Assembly (NCBI RefSeq): GCF_006149045.1
Contig: NZ_VBSN01000041.1
Location: 1-35,195, forward strand
Reading direction: 5' to 3'
Length of the DNA stretch: 35,195 bases
Source of the DNA: Dyadobacter flavalbus
GTDB taxonomy: Bacteria > Bacteroidota > Bacteroidia > Cytophagales > Spirosomataceae
The position numbers were made by a program, and so were the translations under genes. The notes beneath the pieces were generated by a model, which saw nothing but the letters and a program-made list of their open reading frames with translations, ran no database searches and was not told the origin of the DNA. Within the stretch, counting starts at the first letter, position 1. Every line of letters starts with the position of its first letter. Positions 34,176 to 35,195 of this stretch are shown one piece after another.

Positions 34176-34592
34176 ATGAAAGAGCTAAAACAGCGTTCTA
34201 CCTGCCCTATCAGCACATCGCTTGATGTGCTGGGGGATAAATGGACCCTGCTCATTCTGCGGGATATGGTGTTTGCAGGCAAGTCTACTTATGGGCAATT
34301 TCTGCAGTCAGCGGAAAAAATGGCGACCAACATTCTGGCAGATCGTCTTGCGGTTCTGGAATCGCAAGGCATTTTAACCAAGGCCGTGGCTGCGGATAAG
34401 AAATCGAAGTTCACCTACCGCCTGACGGAAAAAGGTATTGACACGATCCCGATTATTATAGAGCTTGTTCTGTGGGGAGCCCGGCATTGCCCGACCGTCG
34501 TTGATTCCGCGCTGCTGGAAGAACTCCAGTCTGGTAAAGCCGCAGTCACTGAGAAGTACCAACGGCTAGCGCGCGAAAACGCCCTGGTATAA
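34176..34592 (+). CDS. HxlR-family transcriptional regulator
   Basis: A 138-residue winged-helix regulator. The family hallmarks are STCPISTSLDVLGDKWTLLI near the N-terminus (the Cys-Pro start often redox- or quinone-sensing) and MATNILADRLAVLESQGI in the recognition helix region. It is divergent from the qorB-like gene, with two matching inverted repeats between them. I infer that it represses that gene and itself in response to quinones or electrophiles, as with its YodB/QorR relatives. Confidence 0.92.
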   Translation: MKELKQRSTCPISTSLDVLGDKWTLLILRDMVFAGKSTYGQFLQSAEKMATNILADRLAVLESQGILTKAVAADKKSKFTYRLTEKGIDTIPIIIELVLWGARHCPTVVDSALLEELQSGKAAVTEKYQRLARENALV

Positions 34593-34824
34593 ACAAGAGG
34601 CATGAGGTGCCTTTACATATAAAAAGCAATTACTTCCAATTTAAGATACACATTCTCCTGTGGAATTGCAACCTTTTGTTGGAGGAATTTAATAGGCAAT
34701 TACTTTTTGACATCTTTCCGGGGAATCTTCCATTCCCCAGACCCCTTGGAACCTTTATCTAATTGAGGGCTATAAGCTCCTCAACTAGATAAAGGGCTTG
34801 ATTTCACTTCTTCAATTCAGGCTA
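34593..34824. other. Stretch with hairpins at the IS boundary
   Basis: No gene. It holds a long hairpin (see next entry) and a small one (GGGGAAT 34720-34726 / ATTCCCC 34732-34738). The end of the IS3-type remnant to the right probably lies here, but I could not fix a terminal inverted repeat. Confidence 0.5.
34752..34795. repeat. 17-base inverted repeat
   Basis: CCTTTATCTAATTGAGG (34752-34768) and CCTCAACTAGATAAAGG (34779-34795) pair with a single mismatch around a ten-base loop. It lies 29 bases beyond the transposase stop. It may act as a terminator, or as part of the IS structure. Confidence 0.7.
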
Positions 34825-35075
34825 TCAAGCTGCTTTTTGCTTGTTTAATAGTTTTTCTTCAAAGGCCTGAGGGCTCAAATATCCAAGCGATGAATGTCTT
34901 CTTTTTCTATTATACCGGGCGCCAGCCGCCATACTTCTATAAATTCAAAAATCGCCAGTTTTGCCTCTTGTTTACTTTTAAATTCTTGATGATAAACCAT
35001 CTCTGTTTTCAGCGTCTTAAAAAAGCTCTCAGCTGGTGCATTATCCCAACAGTCACCTTTTCGACCGCCGGAATT
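34825..35075 (-). pseudogene. Broken IS3-family transposase, C-terminal fragment
   Basis: The reading on the minus strand gives GRKGDCWDNAPAESFFKTLK (the catalytic Glu region of the DDE domain) then TEMVYHQEFKSKQEAKLAIF and EFIEVW, followed in another frame by YNRKRRHSSLGYLSPQAFEE and KLLNKQKAA with a stop at 34825. Between EVW and YNR a GC-rich 14-base insert (34915-34928) shifts the frame. The N-terminal part is missing: a stop stands just before NSGG (35076-35078) and the DNA beyond does not continue it. So the element is dead. Confidence 0.88.
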
Positions 35076-35195
35076 CTAAGTTAAAAACAAACTTTAAGCA
35101 TATTACTTTTTCAAGATACTGAACCTTATGCCTAGTATCGGCTCCACATTTTTTCTCACAACCCTCCATGATATTTGAGAGGGATTGCGAGAAAA

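Noticed and set aside
1..35195. CRISPR arrays, tRNA or rRNA genes
   Set aside because: I saw no regular spaced repeats and no tRNA- or rRNA-like sequence while reading, although weak tRNAs cannot be excluded without a covariance search.

Overview
The window looks like the chromosome of a Bacteroidota bacterium, probably Cytophagales/Chitinophagales (Dyadobacter- or Chitinophaga-like). The grounds are a SusC/SusD pair, a TonB-dependent receptor with a carboxypeptidase-like N-terminal domain, a LytTR regulator with a LytS-type kinase, Bacteroidota-type lanthipeptide leaders (KLSIDKETIARLN), and few Shine-Dalgarno sequences. The genus is a guess.

Region 1 (677-13714) is a class I lanthipeptide locus read outwards from a shared control region at 9440-9748. 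Rightwards are three tandem precursor genes with double-glycine leaders, at least two of them followed by a clear hairpin, then one full-length LanB dehydratase. Leftwards is a tight six-gene unit: two LanC-like cyclases (one with intact zinc ligands, one missing two), two luciferase-like flavin oxidoreductases, and a SusC/SusD outer-membrane pair. All gaps in the unit are 8-27 bases, so the SusCD pair very probably works with the peptide pathway and not with a glycan.

Region 2 (13752-20941) starts after a terminator-like hairpin. A LytTR response regulator and its membrane kinase are followed by a short orphan lanthipeptide-type precursor without a GG site, two different GG-type precursors, an FxsB-like radical SAM/SPASM enzyme of the three-residue-cyclophane kind, a C39-peptidase ABC exporter and a short HlyD-type adaptor. 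The lanthipeptide half has no exporter or leader protease of its own, so the C39 exporter may serve both halves.

Region 3 (20970-27647) holds a DUF6734-like glycosyltransferase-type protein with an extra C-terminal winged-helix/RRE-like segment. Divergent from it is an operon of a TonB-dependent receptor, a GT2-like enzyme, a DUF6625-like protein and a GT14-like enzyme. Glycosylation of the peptide, or cell-surface self-protection, are both possible.

Region 4 (27648-35195) is ordinary accessory chromosome: a decayed grpB-family gene, a GNAT, a cupin, an isochorismatase-family hydrolase, a TrpF-like paralogue, an Asp/Glu racemase, and a qorB-like/HxlR divergent pair with two identical-arm operators. 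A broken IS3-family transposase lies at the right edge.

The candidate new system is the combined locus 677-27647: a mixed lanthipeptide plus radical-SAM peptide cluster with flavin reductases, a degenerate second cyclase, a dedicated SusCD pair, one shared exporter and glycosyltransferases.
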